64,000 nt of DNA from positions 2,294,001 through 2,358,000 of the forward strand of contig NZ_CP042437.1 of assembly GCF_007971525.1 (NCBI RefSeq), in the 5' to 3' direction. The translations under genes were made by a program, and so were the position numbers. The notes beneath the pieces are model-generated. The model was not told where the DNA came from. It made no database searches and saw only the letters and a list, made by a program, of their open reading frames with translations. Of the stretch, positions 1 through 9,494 are shown one piece after another. This DNA is from Mucilaginibacter ginsenosidivorax (GTDB lineage Bacteria; Bacteroidota; Bacteroidia; Sphingobacteriales; Sphingobacteriaceae). Position 1 is the first letter of the stretch. Every line of letters begins with the position of its first letter.

Positions 1-355
1 CTTCATCGCCTTCAACAGCAAACACTTTGAGCACAAGGCCAGGCATGGGGGCTTTAATTTCACTTAGCCGGGCACTGGTTAAACTACTCAGGCCTAATTT
101 ATCCAGCAAAATATCAAACTGATCTTTTACTGTAATTGTATAGGTATTATTGTTTATCTTAATTTGGGCAGTTTTATCGGCACTGTTAAAAGATACTACG
201 TCGGCATTGTAGGATTGGTTGCCTGCTATAATATGATAGATGCCTTCGCCAATATGTTTAATATCGGCCGTGGTAGCTATATCATTAATAAGCAGACCGT
301 CAACATCTCTCGCTGCATCAAAACTATATTTCTCATTTATTTTTATTTGATACAT
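1..355 (-). CDS. Biotin carboxyl carrier protein, 3' part outside window
   Basis: This is the N-terminal 118 residues of a biotin carboxyl carrier subunit, the mobile arm that carries CO2-biotin between the two half-reactions of an acyl-CoA carboxylase in the cytoplasm. Translation from the ATG at 355 gives an uncharacterised N-terminal region and then, near residues 99-118, the start of a biotinyl-lipoyl domain (E-I-K-A-P-M-P-G-L-V-L-K-V). The biotinylated Lys motif itself lies beyond base 1. No Shine-Dalgarno site precedes the ATG, which is usual in this phylum. It could serve acetyl-, propionyl- or methylmalonyl-CoA carboxylase; the sequence here does not decide. Family call is confident, substrate is not. 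Confidence 0.85.
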   Translation of the reverse strand, partial: MYQIKINEKYSFDAARDVDGLLINDIATTADIKHIGEGIYHIIAGNQSYNADVVSFNSADKTAQIKINNNTYTITVKDQFDILLDKLGLSSLTSARLSEIKAPMPGLVLKVFAVEGDE

Positions 356-485
356 CTGTTGCAGGGTTTGAGTTACGGGATAGTATAGTTCTTAACGTAA
401 TAACAATTAAAGTTAAGCAAATAACAGTGTTAGCCTTATAACAAAATGCAAATAGTTGAGCCAACCTAAAACCTCGGTCTAAAAA

Positions 486-1148
486 CTACTGCGTAAAAAC
501 ATATTGTACCATATTGGCGCCCATTTTAAGCGCCTTTATACGGGTCTCCTGCGTATCGCCGGCATAAGTGCCATAATCCTCCCAACCATTACCAAGATCG
601 CACTCGTAGTCATAAAAACACACTAATCGCCCTTTGTATATCAATCCAAAACCTTGTGCGCGGGTGCCGTCATGCTCGTGTATTTTGGGCAAGCCATTGG
701 GGAAGCTGTATTTTTGATGATAAATTGGATGATTGAGCGGCAACTCCACAAATTCAAGCTCAGGAAATACCTTTTTCATTTGCGGGCGAATGAATTTATC
801 TAATCCGTAGTTATCGTCGATATGCAAAAAACCTCCGCCGGTGAGGTATTTGCGCAGGTTACGGGCTTCTTGGTCGCTAAAAATCACGTTACCATGCCCG
901 GTCATAAAAACAAAGGGATAATTAAATATCGATGCACTGCCCACCTCAACAACCTCGTCATCGGTATCAAAGTTAGTTTTCAGGTTTTCATTACAGAATT
1001 TTGCCAGGTTGGTTAATGCGGTACGGTCGCCATACCAGTCGCCCCCGCCTGCGTACTTTAGCCGGGCAAGTTTATACGAGGGGGCGCAGAAACCACACAA
1101 AGCCACAAATGCAGCAAAAGCAATGACGATGTAACTAAGTTTTTTCAT
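486..1148 (-). CDS. DUF4159 domain-containing exported protein
   Basis: The 220-residue protein starts with a signal peptide of about 22 residues (M-K-K-L-S-Y-I-V-I-A-F-A-A-F). The rest matches the DUF4159 family as I know it: an early R-x-K-Y-A-G-G-G-D-W-Y segment, a central F-M-T-G-H-G-N segment, a G-G-G-F-L-H-I-D-D-N segment near residues 108-118 and a late F-Y-D-Y-E-C-D-L-G-N-G-W-E-D segment. The GATase-like fold is family knowledge and no catalytic role is established. The start codon overlaps the stop of the upstream rsmE gene by 4 bases, so the two are probably co-translated. Function unknown. Confidence 0.85.
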   Translation of the reverse strand: MKKLSYIVIAFAAFVALCGFCAPSYKLARLKYAGGGDWYGDRTALTNLAKFCNENLKTNFDTDDEVVEVGSASIFNYPFVFMTGHGNVIFSDQEARNLRKYLTGGGFLHIDDNYGLDKFIRPQMKKVFPELEFVELPLNHPIYHQKYSFPNGLPKIHEHDGTRAQGFGLIYKGRLVCFYDYECDLGNGWEDYGTYAGDTQETRIKALKMGANMVQYVFTQ

Positions 1149-1855
1149 AGCCGGTTTAAAAAATTCACCTCGAAGCAGGCTTCCAGGGCGGCGGTTTCGG
1201 TACGCAGCCTGGCCTCACCCAAAGTTATCGGTTTAAAGCCGCTTTCCAAAGCCAGTTCAATTTCGGCAGGGCTAAAATCACCCTCGGGCCCTATCAATAT
1301 CAAATAACGCCCCTGTGGGTCTATTACTTTACGTAAATCGAGCCTATCACCCGGTTCACAATGAGCAATAAATTTTTGCCCATCAAAGGGCAGCGCCAAC
1401 AGCTGGTTAAATTTAACCGCATCATTTAGTATAGGGTGGTATGCTTTTAACGATTGCTTGATGGCAGCGGTGATAATCTTGTTAAGCCTGTCAACCTTGG
1501 CCTCCTTACGCTCCGACCGTTGGGTGATGATAAGCGATATTTCATCGATGCCAATTTCGGTGGCTTTTTCTAAAAACCACTCCAGGCGCTCGATATTTTT
1601 GGTGGGTGCTACAGCTATGTGCAGGTAATGGTTCCTTTTGTTAAACTCCGGAGTAACAGATGTAATATTAAGGATGGTACGCTTTGGATGCGCATCGTGA
1701 ATAACAGCATTATAAAATCCGCCTCGACCGTCAATCAGTTGAACTTCGTCGCCAGCCTCCAGCCGCAAAACACGTATAGCATGCTTGCTCTCTTCTTCGC
1801 TAAGAAAATATTGGGGATGCGCGGGGGCAATATCGGGCGTATAAAAAAGATGCAT
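1145..1855 (-). CDS. rsmE: 16S rRNA (uracil(1498)-N(3))-methyltransferase RsmE
   Basis: RsmE methylates N3 of U1498 in helix 44 of 16S rRNA using S-adenosylmethionine. The 236-residue protein has the normal family length, an N-terminal PUA-like part (residues 1-70) with H-A-I-R-V-L-R-L-E, and a C-terminal SPOUT (trefoil-knot) domain. The SAM-binding knot is visible as G-P-E-G-D-F at 189-194 and L-G-E-A-R-L-R-T-E-T-A at 212-222. The ATG at 1855 gives the expected M-H-L-F-Y-T-P start. It lies 12 bases downstream of the CNNM/CBS gene and overlaps the DUF4159 gene by 4 bases. Confidence 0.95.
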   Translation of the reverse strand: MHLFYTPDIAPAHPQYFLSEEESKHAIRVLRLEAGDEVQLIDGRGGFYNAVIHDAHPKRTILNITSVTPEFNKRNHYLHIAVAPTKNIERLEWFLEKATEIGIDEISLIITQRSERKEAKVDRLNKIITAAIKQSLKAYHPILNDAVKFNQLLALPFDGQKFIAHCEPGDRLDLRKVIDPQGRYLILIGPEGDFSPAEIELALESGFKPITLGEARLRTETAALEACFEVNFLNRL

Positions 1856-1867
1856 TGACTAAGCAGA

Positions 1868-3208
1868 TTAATGTAAATCTACAGCATCTTCTTCATTTAT
1901 TAGCAATTCAAGTTTAACAGATTCAATATTCTGATCTGATTTACGCAGCACAGTGATATTATAACCATTTGATTCCTTTTGTTCACCCACATCCGGTATC
2001 TTACCAAATATATCGCCTAACCAGCCGCTTACGGTATCAAAGTCGCCGTCTTCGGGTAAGTCGTGGGGCAGGTGTTCGTTTACATCATATATGGGCGCAA
2101 GGGCGTTTACAATAAACTCACGCTCGTTAACTTTTTCAACAATTGGCTTTTCCTCATCGTACTCATCCTGTATCTCGCCTACCAGTTCCTCCACAATATC
2201 CTCCAGCGTAACCATGCCGGCGGTTCCGCCAAACTCATCCAGCACTATAGCTATCTGGATACGTTTTTGCTGAAGCTCGGCCATCAAGTCGTTTATTTTT
2301 TTGGTTTCGGGAATAAAGTACGGTTTGCGGATGATATTTTTCAGCACTATCTCTTCGTTACGTGCAAGCAACGGCAAAATATCTTTGGCATGTACTATCC
2401 CGATGATCTTATCTATAACGTCATCAAAAACCGGCATCCGGGAGTAGCCTTCGTCGATAATCATATCCAGCAACTCCTGCTTGGTCGACGTGATATCGAT
2501 GCCCGAAATTTTGGTGCGGGGTACCATAATGTTTTTAACAACCCGCTCGTTAAAATCAAACACATTCTGAATCAGCTCGTGCTCGTTTGAATCTAAAGCA
2601 CCCGACTCTTTACCTTGTTCAAGCAGGTACTGCAACTCTTCAGAACTGTGGTGTGCTTCGCCACCCTCCAGGGTATTGATACCCAAAAGTTTTAAAATGA
2701 AATTTGCGAAGCCATTTAAAACCCATATCAAAGGTTTAAAAAAGACGAAGAAAAACCGTAGCGGCAGCGAAATGGCCAGCACCGTACGTACCGACTTTTG
2801 AATGGCTATTGATTTGGGGGCAAGCTCGCCAAATACAATATGCAATACCGTAATAAATGTAAAGGCAAGAATGTGGCTGGCTGTAATAAACCCGGGCGAA
2901 AGGGTTATCCCCACTGCCAAAAATGCCCTGATAACAATATTGGTGGCAACTTCTTCGCCAACAACACCAAGGGCCAGTGAAGCAATGGTAATACCCAGCT
3001 GCGTGGCAGCCAGGTAACCATCCAGATTATGCAGTATGCCGCGCGCAACTTTGGCAACGCCGCTGCCCGATTTTGCTTTAATTTCTATTTGTGAACCCCG
3101 TACCCTTACCATGGCAAACTCTGCGGCTACAAAAAAACCGTTGAGCAAAACCAGGAATACGGTTGCAATTAAATAAAAGGTACTTATTTCGTAATGCGCG
3201 GGGTCCAT
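1868..3208 (-). CDS. Hemolysin-family CNNM/CBS/CorC transporter-like protein
   Basis: This 446-residue inner-membrane protein has the three-part architecture of the UPF0053/HlyC-CorC family. An N-terminal CNNM (DUF21) domain has hydrophobic segments near residues 8-30, 68-90, 105-135 and 143-168. A pair of CBS domains follows (about 210-335, containing I-M-V-P-R-T and S-R-M-P-V-F). A C-terminal CorC_HlyC domain (about 355-435, E-D-G-D-F-D-T-V-S-G-W) ends the protein. Related proteins are linked to Mg2+ or Na+ export; 'hemolysin' is a historical name. The pyrophosphatase gene ends 8 bases upstream, and rsmE follows after 12 bases. Ion specificity cannot be read from sequence. Confidence 0.9.
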   Translation of the reverse strand: MDPAHYEISTFYLIATVFLVLLNGFFVAAEFAMVRVRGSQIEIKAKSGSGVAKVARGILHNLDGYLAATQLGITIASLALGVVGEEVATNIVIRAFLAVGITLSPGFITASHILAFTFITVLHIVFGELAPKSIAIQKSVRTVLAISLPLRFFFVFFKPLIWVLNGFANFILKLLGINTLEGGEAHHSSEELQYLLEQGKESGALDSNEHELIQNVFDFNERVVKNIMVPRTKISGIDITSTKQELLDMIIDEGYSRMPVFDDVIDKIIGIVHAKDILPLLARNEEIVLKNIIRKPYFIPETKKINDLMAELQQKRIQIAIVLDEFGGTAGMVTLEDIVEELVGEIQDEYDEEKPIVEKVNEREFIVNALAPIYDVNEHLPHDLPEDGDFDTVSGWLGDIFGKIPDVGEQKESNGYNITVLRKSDQNIESVKLELLINEEDAVDLH

Positions 3209-3215
3209 CTAATAT

Positions 3216-3761
3216 TTATTGGGTTACCGGAAAAGTAGACTTATACAATTCCAAACTCTCATTTATTACTTTATGCGCATAACGCACACCTAATAAATGC
3301 TCAATAGTTACGTTTTTGCCTTCCAGCTTTTTATAATCCTTAAAAAAACGCACAATCTCGGTCATGGCATGTGGCGGCAATTCATTCAGGTCGTTAATAT
3401 AGTTAACCGACATGTCATTTTTTGCAACCGCGATAATTTTATCGTCCTGCTCGCCATTATCAACCATGTGCATTACGCCTACTACCTTTGCCTCAATTAT
3501 CGACATAGGGAATACATCAATAGAACACAGCACTAATATATCCAACGGATCTTTATCATCACAATAAGTTTGTGGTATAAAGCCATAGTTAGCCGGGTAC
3601 ATTACTGATGAAAACAAAACACGATCTAATTTTAATAAACCAGATTCTTTATCAATTTCATATTTAGCTTTTGAGCCTTTAGGTATTTCTATTATAGCGT
3701 TAACAATTTCGGGAATGTTATCACCAGGAGAAACCTGGTGCCATGGATGTTGTGTACTCAT
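3216..3761 (-). CDS. ppa: Inorganic pyrophosphatase, family I
   Basis: Soluble pyrophosphatase hydrolyses PPi from biosynthesis to 2 Pi and so drives nucleotide, amino-acyl-tRNA and fatty-acid reactions. The 181-residue protein has the family I length. It carries the metal-binding signature D-D-K-D-P-L-D at 68-74, the substrate region P-K-G-S-K-A-K-Y-E near 28-35 and a Y-P-A-N-Y-G-F-I-P segment at 55-63, all normal. It ends 8 bases upstream of the CNNM/CBS gene and begins 21 bases after the DedA gene, so a housekeeping operon is likely. Confidence 0.95.
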   Translation of the reverse strand: MSTQHPWHQVSPGDNIPEIVNAIIEIPKGSKAKYEIDKESGLLKLDRVLFSSVMYPANYGFIPQTYCDDKDPLDILVLCSIDVFPMSIIEAKVVGVMHMVDNGEQDDKIIAVAKNDMSVNYINDLNELPPHAMTEIVRFFKDYKKLEGKNVTIEHLLGVRYAHKVINESLELYKSTFPVTQ

Positions 3762-3782
3762 TTGGTATTTGTAGTATATTTA

Positions 3783-4430
3783 TTATCTAATATTCTGTTC
3801 TTTATTCTCTGCAATTTTCTTTCGTACGTAAGCAACAACAAGAGGGATCGTAGTAATCACTATAAGCCCTAATACCACATACTGCATGTAATCCTTCAAC
3901 TGCGGAAACCTTTTTCCTAAAAAAAAGCCGCCCAAGGTAAAGGTGCACACCCATGCTACGCAACCAACAAGATTGTATAAAGCAAACTTTTTAAGATCAA
4001 CTTTAACAACACCTGCAAATATAGGGGCAAATGTCCTAACGATAGGGAAAAATCTGCCCAAAATCAAAGCCATACCGCCGTATTTGTTATAAAAGTCACT
4101 GGCCAGTATTACATATCGCTTTTTGAAAAACAGCGAGTCGTTTCTATTGAACAATACAGGGCCTGTTCGATGACCAAACCAATATCCTGTAAAATTTCCT
4201 AATATGCCTGCTGCAATGAGCGATAACACCAATGTAGATATGTTTACGTCAACCTTGCCTGCAGAACACAACAAGCCTGCCATAAATAGCAAATAGTCTC
4301 CTGGTAAAAAAAAACCAAAAAACAACCCGGTTTCAGCAAAAACAACAACAAGCAGGAAATAAAAACCTCCCCTACTTATGATGGATTGAGCGTCCGTTAA
4401 ATTTTGAAGGTAATCCCAAAAACTTTCCAT
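3783..4430 (-). CDS. DedA-family membrane protein
   Basis: The 215-residue polytopic protein belongs to the DedA (SNARE-associated/VTT) family, whose members act in membrane homeostasis and, as recently shown for some, in lipid flipping. Visible family features are an acidic residue E33 followed by F-L-P-G-D at 41-45, G-N-F-T-G-Y-W-F-G at 78-86 and the G-R-F-F-P-I-V-R-T-F-A-P motif at 125-136, with hydrophobic segments near 22-42, 66-88, 130-160 and 175-197. It lies just downstream of the nuo operon, separated by a possible weak terminator. The transported lipid cannot be predicted. Confidence 0.9.
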   Translation of the reverse strand: MESFWDYLQNLTDAQSIISRGGFYFLLVVVFAETGLFFGFFLPGDYLLFMAGLLCSAGKVDVNISTLVLSLIAAGILGNFTGYWFGHRTGPVLFNRNDSLFFKKRYVILASDFYNKYGGMALILGRFFPIVRTFAPIFAGVVKVDLKKFALYNLVGCVAWVCTFTLGGFFLGKRFPQLKDYMQYVVLGLIVITTIPLVVAYVRKKIAENKEQNIR

Positions 4431-4446
4431 TCACTATATCTGTAAA

Positions 4447-4473
4447 ACTACAAATATTATATCAATTTGTAGT
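4447..4473 (-). terminator. AT-rich hairpin after nuoN
   Basis: On the minus strand a perfect 9-bp stem (actacaaat with atttgtagt, 9-nt loop) is followed by tttacag. It sits 12 bases past the nuoN stop and before the DedA gene, where the complex I transcript should end. The stem is AT-rich and the T-tract is short, so it may terminate only partly. Confidence 0.4.
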
Positions 4474-4485
4474 ACCCAGTTACTA

Positions 4486-5868
4486 TTAAATGAAATAGGA
4501 AATAAAATCGGGGTAAACACCGATGATGATAGTCGCCAATGCCGAAATAGCAAAAACAATTTTATAGTAAGCCGGCACTACCAGTTCGGCCCTGTCTGCC
4601 GACCTGAAATACATGGCCACAATAACCCTGAAGTAGTAGAAAATACTGATGATGGCGTTTACAACAGCTACTATAACCAGCCAAAACTGGTATTTAGCAA
4701 GCGCTCCGGTAAACATATAAAACTTGCCCATAAAGCCTGCGGTAAGCGGGATACCGGCTAATGAAAGCATTGCTATAGTGAGCACTAATGCCAGGAAAGG
4801 GTTCTTTTTTGCAAGGCCGTTAAAGCTCTCAAAATTATCGCTGCCGCTTTGCTGTTGCACCAAAATAAGGGCGCCAAAAGCTACAATTGATGCAACAGAA
4901 TAGGCTGTTGCATAAATAAATACCGAATTGGCCGAACTTGCACCTAAAGCCACAATTGCAAAAAGCAGGTAACCGGCATGCGAAATACTTGAAAAAGCAA
5001 GCATCCTTTTAAAGCTTTGCTGATATAATGCGGTAATATTGCCTATAAACAACGTTGCCACAGTGATAACCAGTAAAATTGGTGTCCAGAAATCAGATAT
5101 TGGTGCGAAGCATACTGAAAACAACCGCAGGAATGCCGCAAAGCCGGCAGTTTTTACGACTGTAGACATGAAAGCAGTGATTAGCGTTGGCGAACCCTCG
5201 TACACGTCCGGTGTCCAGAAATGGAATGGTGCAGCACCTACTTTAAAGCAAAGGCCAACAATGATAAGCCCTATACCTGTATAAAACATAGGATCGGCAT
5301 GTGGATGAGCAACAACCCAATCGCTGATAACCTCCAGGCTAAAAGAGCCTGTTGTGCCGTAAAGCAGCGTAATACCGAATAGTAAGAAACCTGTGGAGAA
5401 AGCCCCCATCAGGAAATATTTTAATGCCGCCTCATTTGAGGCAAAATCGCTCTTCTTAATACCAGCCAGTATATACAAGCTTACCGACATGATTTCGATA
5501 CCGATAAACATCATGGTTAAGTTGTAATAAGAAACCATTACAATAATGCCTGCCAATGAAAAAAGGATAATGGCATAATATTCGGCTACGTGATTACTTA
5601 TTTTTTCAAAATATCCCGCTGATAACAGCAGGATTAAAATGGTTGTTATAATTGCAATTGATGAAAATACAACAGAAAAATTATTGAACATCATCATACC
5701 ATGAAAAGTAGGAATTGTGGTATCGGGCCTTTTATATTCGGCCACAGCGCAAGCCAGCGCGGCAAGCAAACCAACAATTGTAACAGGTAATAATGCTTTT
5801 GAAGCCTTGTACAAGCCAAGGTACAGCAACACTATTGGTAAAACAGATATGATGATTAAAGTAGTCAT
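4486..5868 (-). CDS. nuoN: NADH-quinone oxidoreductase subunit N
   Basis: NuoN is one of three antiporter-like, proton-pumping membrane subunits of complex I in the inner membrane. The 460-residue protein has about 14 hydrophobic segments. The conserved buried Glu of the proton channel is E125 in F-I-G-I-E-I-M-S-V-S, a conserved Lys is K150 in A-L-K-Y-F-L-M-G, and the broken-helix region is visible as K-V-G-A-A-P-F-H-F-W-T-P-D-V-Y-E-G. It is the last gene of the operon, 54 bases after nuoM. That spacer contains a heptamer array. Confidence 0.95.
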   Translation of the reverse strand: MTTLIIISVLPIVLLYLGLYKASKALLPVTIVGLLAALACAVAEYKRPDTTIPTFHGMMMFNNFSVVFSSIAIITTILILLLSAGYFEKISNHVAEYYAIILFSLAGIIVMVSYYNLTMMFIGIEIMSVSLYILAGIKKSDFASNEAALKYFLMGAFSTGFLLFGITLLYGTTGSFSLEVISDWVVAHPHADPMFYTGIGLIIVGLCFKVGAAPFHFWTPDVYEGSPTLITAFMSTVVKTAGFAAFLRLFSVCFAPISDFWTPILLVITVATLFIGNITALYQQSFKRMLAFSSISHAGYLLFAIVALGASSANSVFIYATAYSVASIVAFGALILVQQQSGSDNFESFNGLAKKNPFLALVLTIAMLSLAGIPLTAGFMGKFYMFTGALAKYQFWLVIVAVVNAIISIFYYFRVIVAMYFRSADRAELVVPAYYKIVFAISALATIIIGVYPDFISYFI

Positions 5869-5880
5869 GTTCTTGTTAAA

Positions 5881-5908
5881 TTCTAAAAGCCAAATTCTAA
5901 ACTCTAAA
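5881..5908. repeat. Degenerate heptamer array, nuoM-nuoN spacer
   Basis: Four 7-bp units lie in exact register in the order A-B-A-A', with A = ttctaaa, B = agccaaa and A' = ctctaaa. It fills much of the 54-base nuoM-nuoN gap. The same architecture with other unit sequences recurs in other nuo spacers (9339, 9495, 12981, 17993, 18191). No function is known to me. Confidence 0.75.
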
Positions 5909-5922
5909 GGGCAAAGCCAGCA

Positions 5923-7398
5923 TTAGAAAGCCGGTTTTGTATTCAAAGTATTTATCAAATTAGTAACAGCCGCCTCGGATATGTGCAAAATAGGTTGCGG
6001 GTATATACCTATACCAATTATTAATACACAGATAATACCAAGCACCAATTGCTCAGATCCGCTGATGTCTTTAAAATTGGTAGTTAATTCGTTGGTCTCG
6101 CCCTGCATTACATTTTTGTACATGCGCAGCATATAAACCGCACCTAAAATAATGGTAGTACCGGCAATTACAGCCAAGGCGATATTCATGTAATGGAATG
6201 CGCTGTATTGAAACACACCATCTAACAGTAAAAACTCGCCTACAAAACCATTGGTTAATGGCAGGCCTACAGTACCCAATACAATAATTAAAAACGCTAT
6301 GGAAAATTTAGGGGCTACTTTAGCAATACCACCAAGGTTTCCTATTTCGCGGGTGTTTAAACGGGTGCTGATGATATCCCAGATAAAAAACATACCAACC
6401 ACGTTTATACCGTGGTTAAGCATCTGCACCATTGCTCCCTGTACACCCTGCTGGCTCCATGAAAATATACCCGCGGCAATTAAGCCCACGTGCGCAATAG
6501 ATGAATAAGCTACCAAACGCTTGCCATCGGTTTGTTTAAAAGCAATAATTGATGCATAAACAATACCTATTACTGCCAATGTAGTTATTATAGCCTGCCA
6601 ATGGTCAAGACCTGCTGGTGCATTTGGGATCATCCAGCGAATAGCACCATAAACACCCATCTTAAGCATAATACCTGATAACATCATGGTACCGCCGGTT
6701 GGGGCTTCGGTATAAGTATCGGGCTGCCAGGTATGGAACGGGAATACAGGCATCTTAATGGCAAATGCCAAAAAGAATGCTAAAAACACCCATGACTGCT
6801 GCTGAGTGCCTAATTTTAAAGTATAAAAGGCATGTATATCAAACGTTTTTGTTGGCGACTGCAGGTAGAGGTAAATGATGGCCACCAACATAAACAACGA
6901 GCCTGCAAACGTATAGATAAAAAACTTCAGCGTAATACGGATGCGATTTTCGCCACCCCAAAGGGCACATATAAAGTAAATTGGAATTAATGCTGCCTCC
7001 CATCCTACGTAAAACAAAAAGCCATCCATCGCAGTAAACACCAGTAGTAACCCGGCCTGCATAAATAAAATCAGGCCGTAAAACGCGCCCGCATTTTTGT
7101 ACTCGTGCTTAAATGTACTTAATATGATAAGCGGAACAAGCAATACCGTAAGTAACACTACAATCATGCTAATGCCATCAATACCTGCTTTAAAATAAAT
7201 GCCTAACCGGGGTATCCATGGGGCATCTATAACAAACTGCGAAGTTGCATCGGGTACAAACTTGCTTAAAAACAAGCCTGCCACTGCCAGCTCAGCTATT
7301 GCAAAAAATAAAGCGGCATATTTGGCTGTGTCGCCTTTTAAAAAGGCTACTATAACTGCGGCAATTACCGGTAAAAAAATTAATATACTAACGGTCAT
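5923..7398 (-). CDS. nuoM: NADH-quinone oxidoreductase subunit M
   Basis: NuoM is the second antiporter-like proton-pumping subunit of complex I. The 491-residue protein has about 14 hydrophobic segments, the channel Glu in F-Y-V-G-W-E-A-A-L-I-P, and the P-F-H-T-W-Q-P-D-T-Y-T-E-A-P-T-G-G signature of the broken TM7 region, followed by H-V-G-L-I-A-A-G-I. Length and motifs are normal. nuoL ends 22 bases upstream, so the genes are co-transcribed. Confidence 0.95.
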   Translation of the reverse strand: MTVSILIFLPVIAAVIVAFLKGDTAKYAALFFAIAELAVAGLFLSKFVPDATSQFVIDAPWIPRLGIYFKAGIDGISMIVVLLTVLLVPLIILSTFKHEYKNAGAFYGLILFMQAGLLLVFTAMDGFLFYVGWEAALIPIYFICALWGGENRIRITLKFFIYTFAGSLFMLVAIIYLYLQSPTKTFDIHAFYTLKLGTQQQSWVFLAFFLAFAIKMPVFPFHTWQPDTYTEAPTGGTMMLSGIMLKMGVYGAIRWMIPNAPAGLDHWQAIITTLAVIGIVYASIIAFKQTDGKRLVAYSSIAHVGLIAAGIFSWSQQGVQGAMVQMLNHGINVVGMFFIWDIISTRLNTREIGNLGGIAKVAPKFSIAFLIIVLGTVGLPLTNGFVGEFLLLDGVFQYSAFHYMNIALAVIAGTTIILGAVYMLRMYKNVMQGETNELTTNFKDISGSEQLVLGIICVLIIGIGIYPQPILHISEAAVTNLINTLNTKPAF

Positions 7399-7420
7399 TT
7401 TATGTTTTAAACGCTATCGT

Positions 7421-9331
7421 TTATACTTTAGTTAATCCAAATGCGGTATACAGCAACACGCCAATAATACCCAGTACCATTACAAATATGTAAAAACCTA
7501 CATTTCCGGTTTGCAGCAAGCGCAAGCCCTTACTGGTTTCAATTGTGCCTTTACCTATACCATTCACCAATCCGTCGATACCTAATTTTTCTACCACGTT
7601 GTAGAAAAAGGTCGACAGAAAATCCAACGGTTTACGGATAAGGAAATCATACAGTTCATCAACATAAAATTTATGGTATGATAAACTGGTTAGCGCAGGG
7701 CGTTCTTCGGTATCAGCTACCGGTACGCGGCCGTTTTGCACATATTTAATGTAAGCATAAACTAATGCAATCAAAGCCACGGTAACAGAGGTCCCCATCA
7801 ATATCCATTCGGTATTTGAAGATAATTCATGCATAGGCAAAGCCGCAGTGGAAGCCTTAAATACAGGTGCCAGATAATGCGCCAGTTCATGATGGCCACC
7901 CAATACCTCTGGCACACCTATTAAACCACCTACGATGGATAATACGGCCAATACGATTAAAGGGATGGTCATGGTAGCAGGTGATTCATGCAGATGATGT
8001 TCCTGCTCATGCGTTCCGCGGAATTTACCCCAAAAAGTAAGGTACATCATCCGGAACATATAGAAAGAGGTTAGCATGGCTGTAAACACACCGATTACAT
8101 AAAATGTAGTGCTATGTTCGTAAGCGTGTGCTAAAATTTCGTCTTTTGAAAAGAAACCAGAGAATGGCGGGATACCAGATATCGCTATAGTACCTATTAA
8201 CATGGTTACAAAGGTTACAGGCAGTTTGCCTTTTAAACCACCCATTTTACGCATATCCTGCTCGCCGCTTACCGCGTGAATAACAGAACCTGCACCAAGG
8301 AATAACAAAGCTTTAAAGAATGCATGGGTTAACACGTGGAAGAAAGAACCGGTGTAAGCACCAACACCCAGGCCCAAAAACATATAACCCAGTTGCGATA
8401 CGGTTGAGTATGCCAATACCTTTTTAATATCGGTTTGTGTAAGCGCAATTAGTGCAGCAAACAATGCTGTAGCCAAACCTACTATTGCTACCACATCCAT
8501 AGCAAATGGCGACAGTGTATAAATAATGTTTGAGCGGGCAATCATATAAATACCGGCGGTAACCATGGTTGCAGCATGTATTAATGCCGAAACCGGTGTG
8601 GGGCCGGCCATCGCGTCCGGTAACCAGGTAAACAACGGCAACTGTGCCGATTTACCCATTGCACCTACAAACAGCAATAAAGCAATAGCTGTAAGCGGCG
8701 CGGCGCCAACTTTCATTGCCGCTACTTTAGGGAAAAGGGATGCGAATTCAACGGTGCCAAAAGCATAGATGATGAGGAATACGCCCATCAAAAAGCCAAG
8801 ATCGCCAATGCGGTTCATGATGAATGCCTTTTTAGCGGCATCCGCGTAGCTTGCATTGGTATACCAGAAACCTATTAACAGGTATGAGCATAAACCAACA
8901 CCCTCCCATCCTATAAACATGATGATGTAGTTTGAACCCATCACCAGTAAAAGCATGAAAAACACAAACAGATTTAAATAAGCAAAGAACTTACCAAAGC
9001 CTTTATCATCATGCATATAGCCAATAGAATACAGGTGGATAAGGAAACCTACGCCTGTAATAATCAATAGCATGATAGAACTCAATTGATCTACAAGAAA
9101 CGCGAACGGTACTTTTACAGGACCTGCGTTAATCCAATCGAAATAATTAACGTTAATTACCCCGGTGGCTTTTACCTGGAAGAAAACGGCAATACTTAAG
9201 GCAAAAGATGCCAATACCAGCGCACTGCCAATAAAGCCTATTATGCCTTTTGATAATGAATTACGGCCAAGCCCGTTAATAACAAAACCGGCTAACGGTA
9301 ATATGGGAATAAGCCAGATATATTGATTCAT
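7421..9331 (-). CDS. nuoL: NADH-quinone oxidoreductase subunit L
   Basis: NuoL is the distal antiporter-like subunit of complex I and carries the long amphipathic lateral helix. The 636-residue protein shows the channel Glu in F-I-G-W-E-G-V-G-L-C-S-Y-L-L-I-G, the F-T-W-L-P-D-A-M-A-G-P-T-P-V-S-A-L-I-H-A segment typical of this subunit, and the C-terminal extension expected for the lateral helix (about residues 510-600). nuoK lies 198 bases upstream. That gap holds two heptamer arrays and one arm of a palindromic repeat. Confidence 0.95.
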   Translation of the reverse strand: MNQYIWLIPILPLAGFVINGLGRNSLSKGIIGFIGSALVLASFALSIAVFFQVKATGVINVNYFDWINAGPVKVPFAFLVDQLSSIMLLIITGVGFLIHLYSIGYMHDDKGFGKFFAYLNLFVFFMLLLVMGSNYIIMFIGWEGVGLCSYLLIGFWYTNASYADAAKKAFIMNRIGDLGFLMGVFLIIYAFGTVEFASLFPKVAAMKVGAAPLTAIALLLFVGAMGKSAQLPLFTWLPDAMAGPTPVSALIHAATMVTAGIYMIARSNIIYTLSPFAMDVVAIVGLATALFAALIALTQTDIKKVLAYSTVSQLGYMFLGLGVGAYTGSFFHVLTHAFFKALLFLGAGSVIHAVSGEQDMRKMGGLKGKLPVTFVTMLIGTIAISGIPPFSGFFSKDEILAHAYEHSTTFYVIGVFTAMLTSFYMFRMMYLTFWGKFRGTHEQEHHLHESPATMTIPLIVLAVLSIVGGLIGVPEVLGGHHELAHYLAPVFKASTAALPMHELSSNTEWILMGTSVTVALIALVYAYIKYVQNGRVPVADTEERPALTSLSYHKFYVDELYDFLIRKPLDFLSTFFYNVVEKLGIDGLVNGIGKGTIETSKGLRLLQTGNVGFYIFVMVLGIIGVLLYTAFGLTKV

Positions 9332-9338
9332 GTTTTGA

Positions 9339-9366
9339 GTTATACGTTTTACGTACTACGTTATAC
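9339..9366. repeat. Degenerate heptamer array, nuoK-nuoL spacer, first
   Basis: Four units lie in register: A = gttatac, then gttttac, gtactac and A again, with a decayed fifth (gtttcta) to 9373. It is the same 7-bp period and about the same copy number as the other nuo-spacer arrays but has a different unit sequence. Confidence 0.7.
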
Positions 9367-9439
9367 GTTTCTATTTATTTAATCGTCAGTTGTCAGAGTA
9401 AAACTCTCTCTTCAATGCAAATCCGGTTTGCCTATCGGG

Positions 9440-9464
9440 GATTGCTTCGTACCTCGCAATGACG
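9440..9464. repeat. Single arm of the 25-bp palindromic repeat
   Basis: This 25-bp stretch (gattgcttcgtacctcgcaa followed by tgacg) is identical to the right arm of the perfect inverted repeat at 13052-13133 except for one base. No partner arm is visible nearby, so it looks like a half element or a decayed copy. It lies between nuoK and nuoL. Confidence 0.8.
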
Positions 9465-9494
9465 GTTTGTTATGTATTTTTTCTAATCCCTTAA

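Noticed and set aside
164..388. Plus-strand open frame of 74 codons
   Set aside because: It lies antisense to the biotin carrier gene, whose product is clearly recognisable, and has no family character.
3783..4430. DedA gene as part of the nuo operon
   Set aside because: A hairpin separates it from nuoN and its neighbours downstream are housekeeping genes; read-through is possible but not shown.
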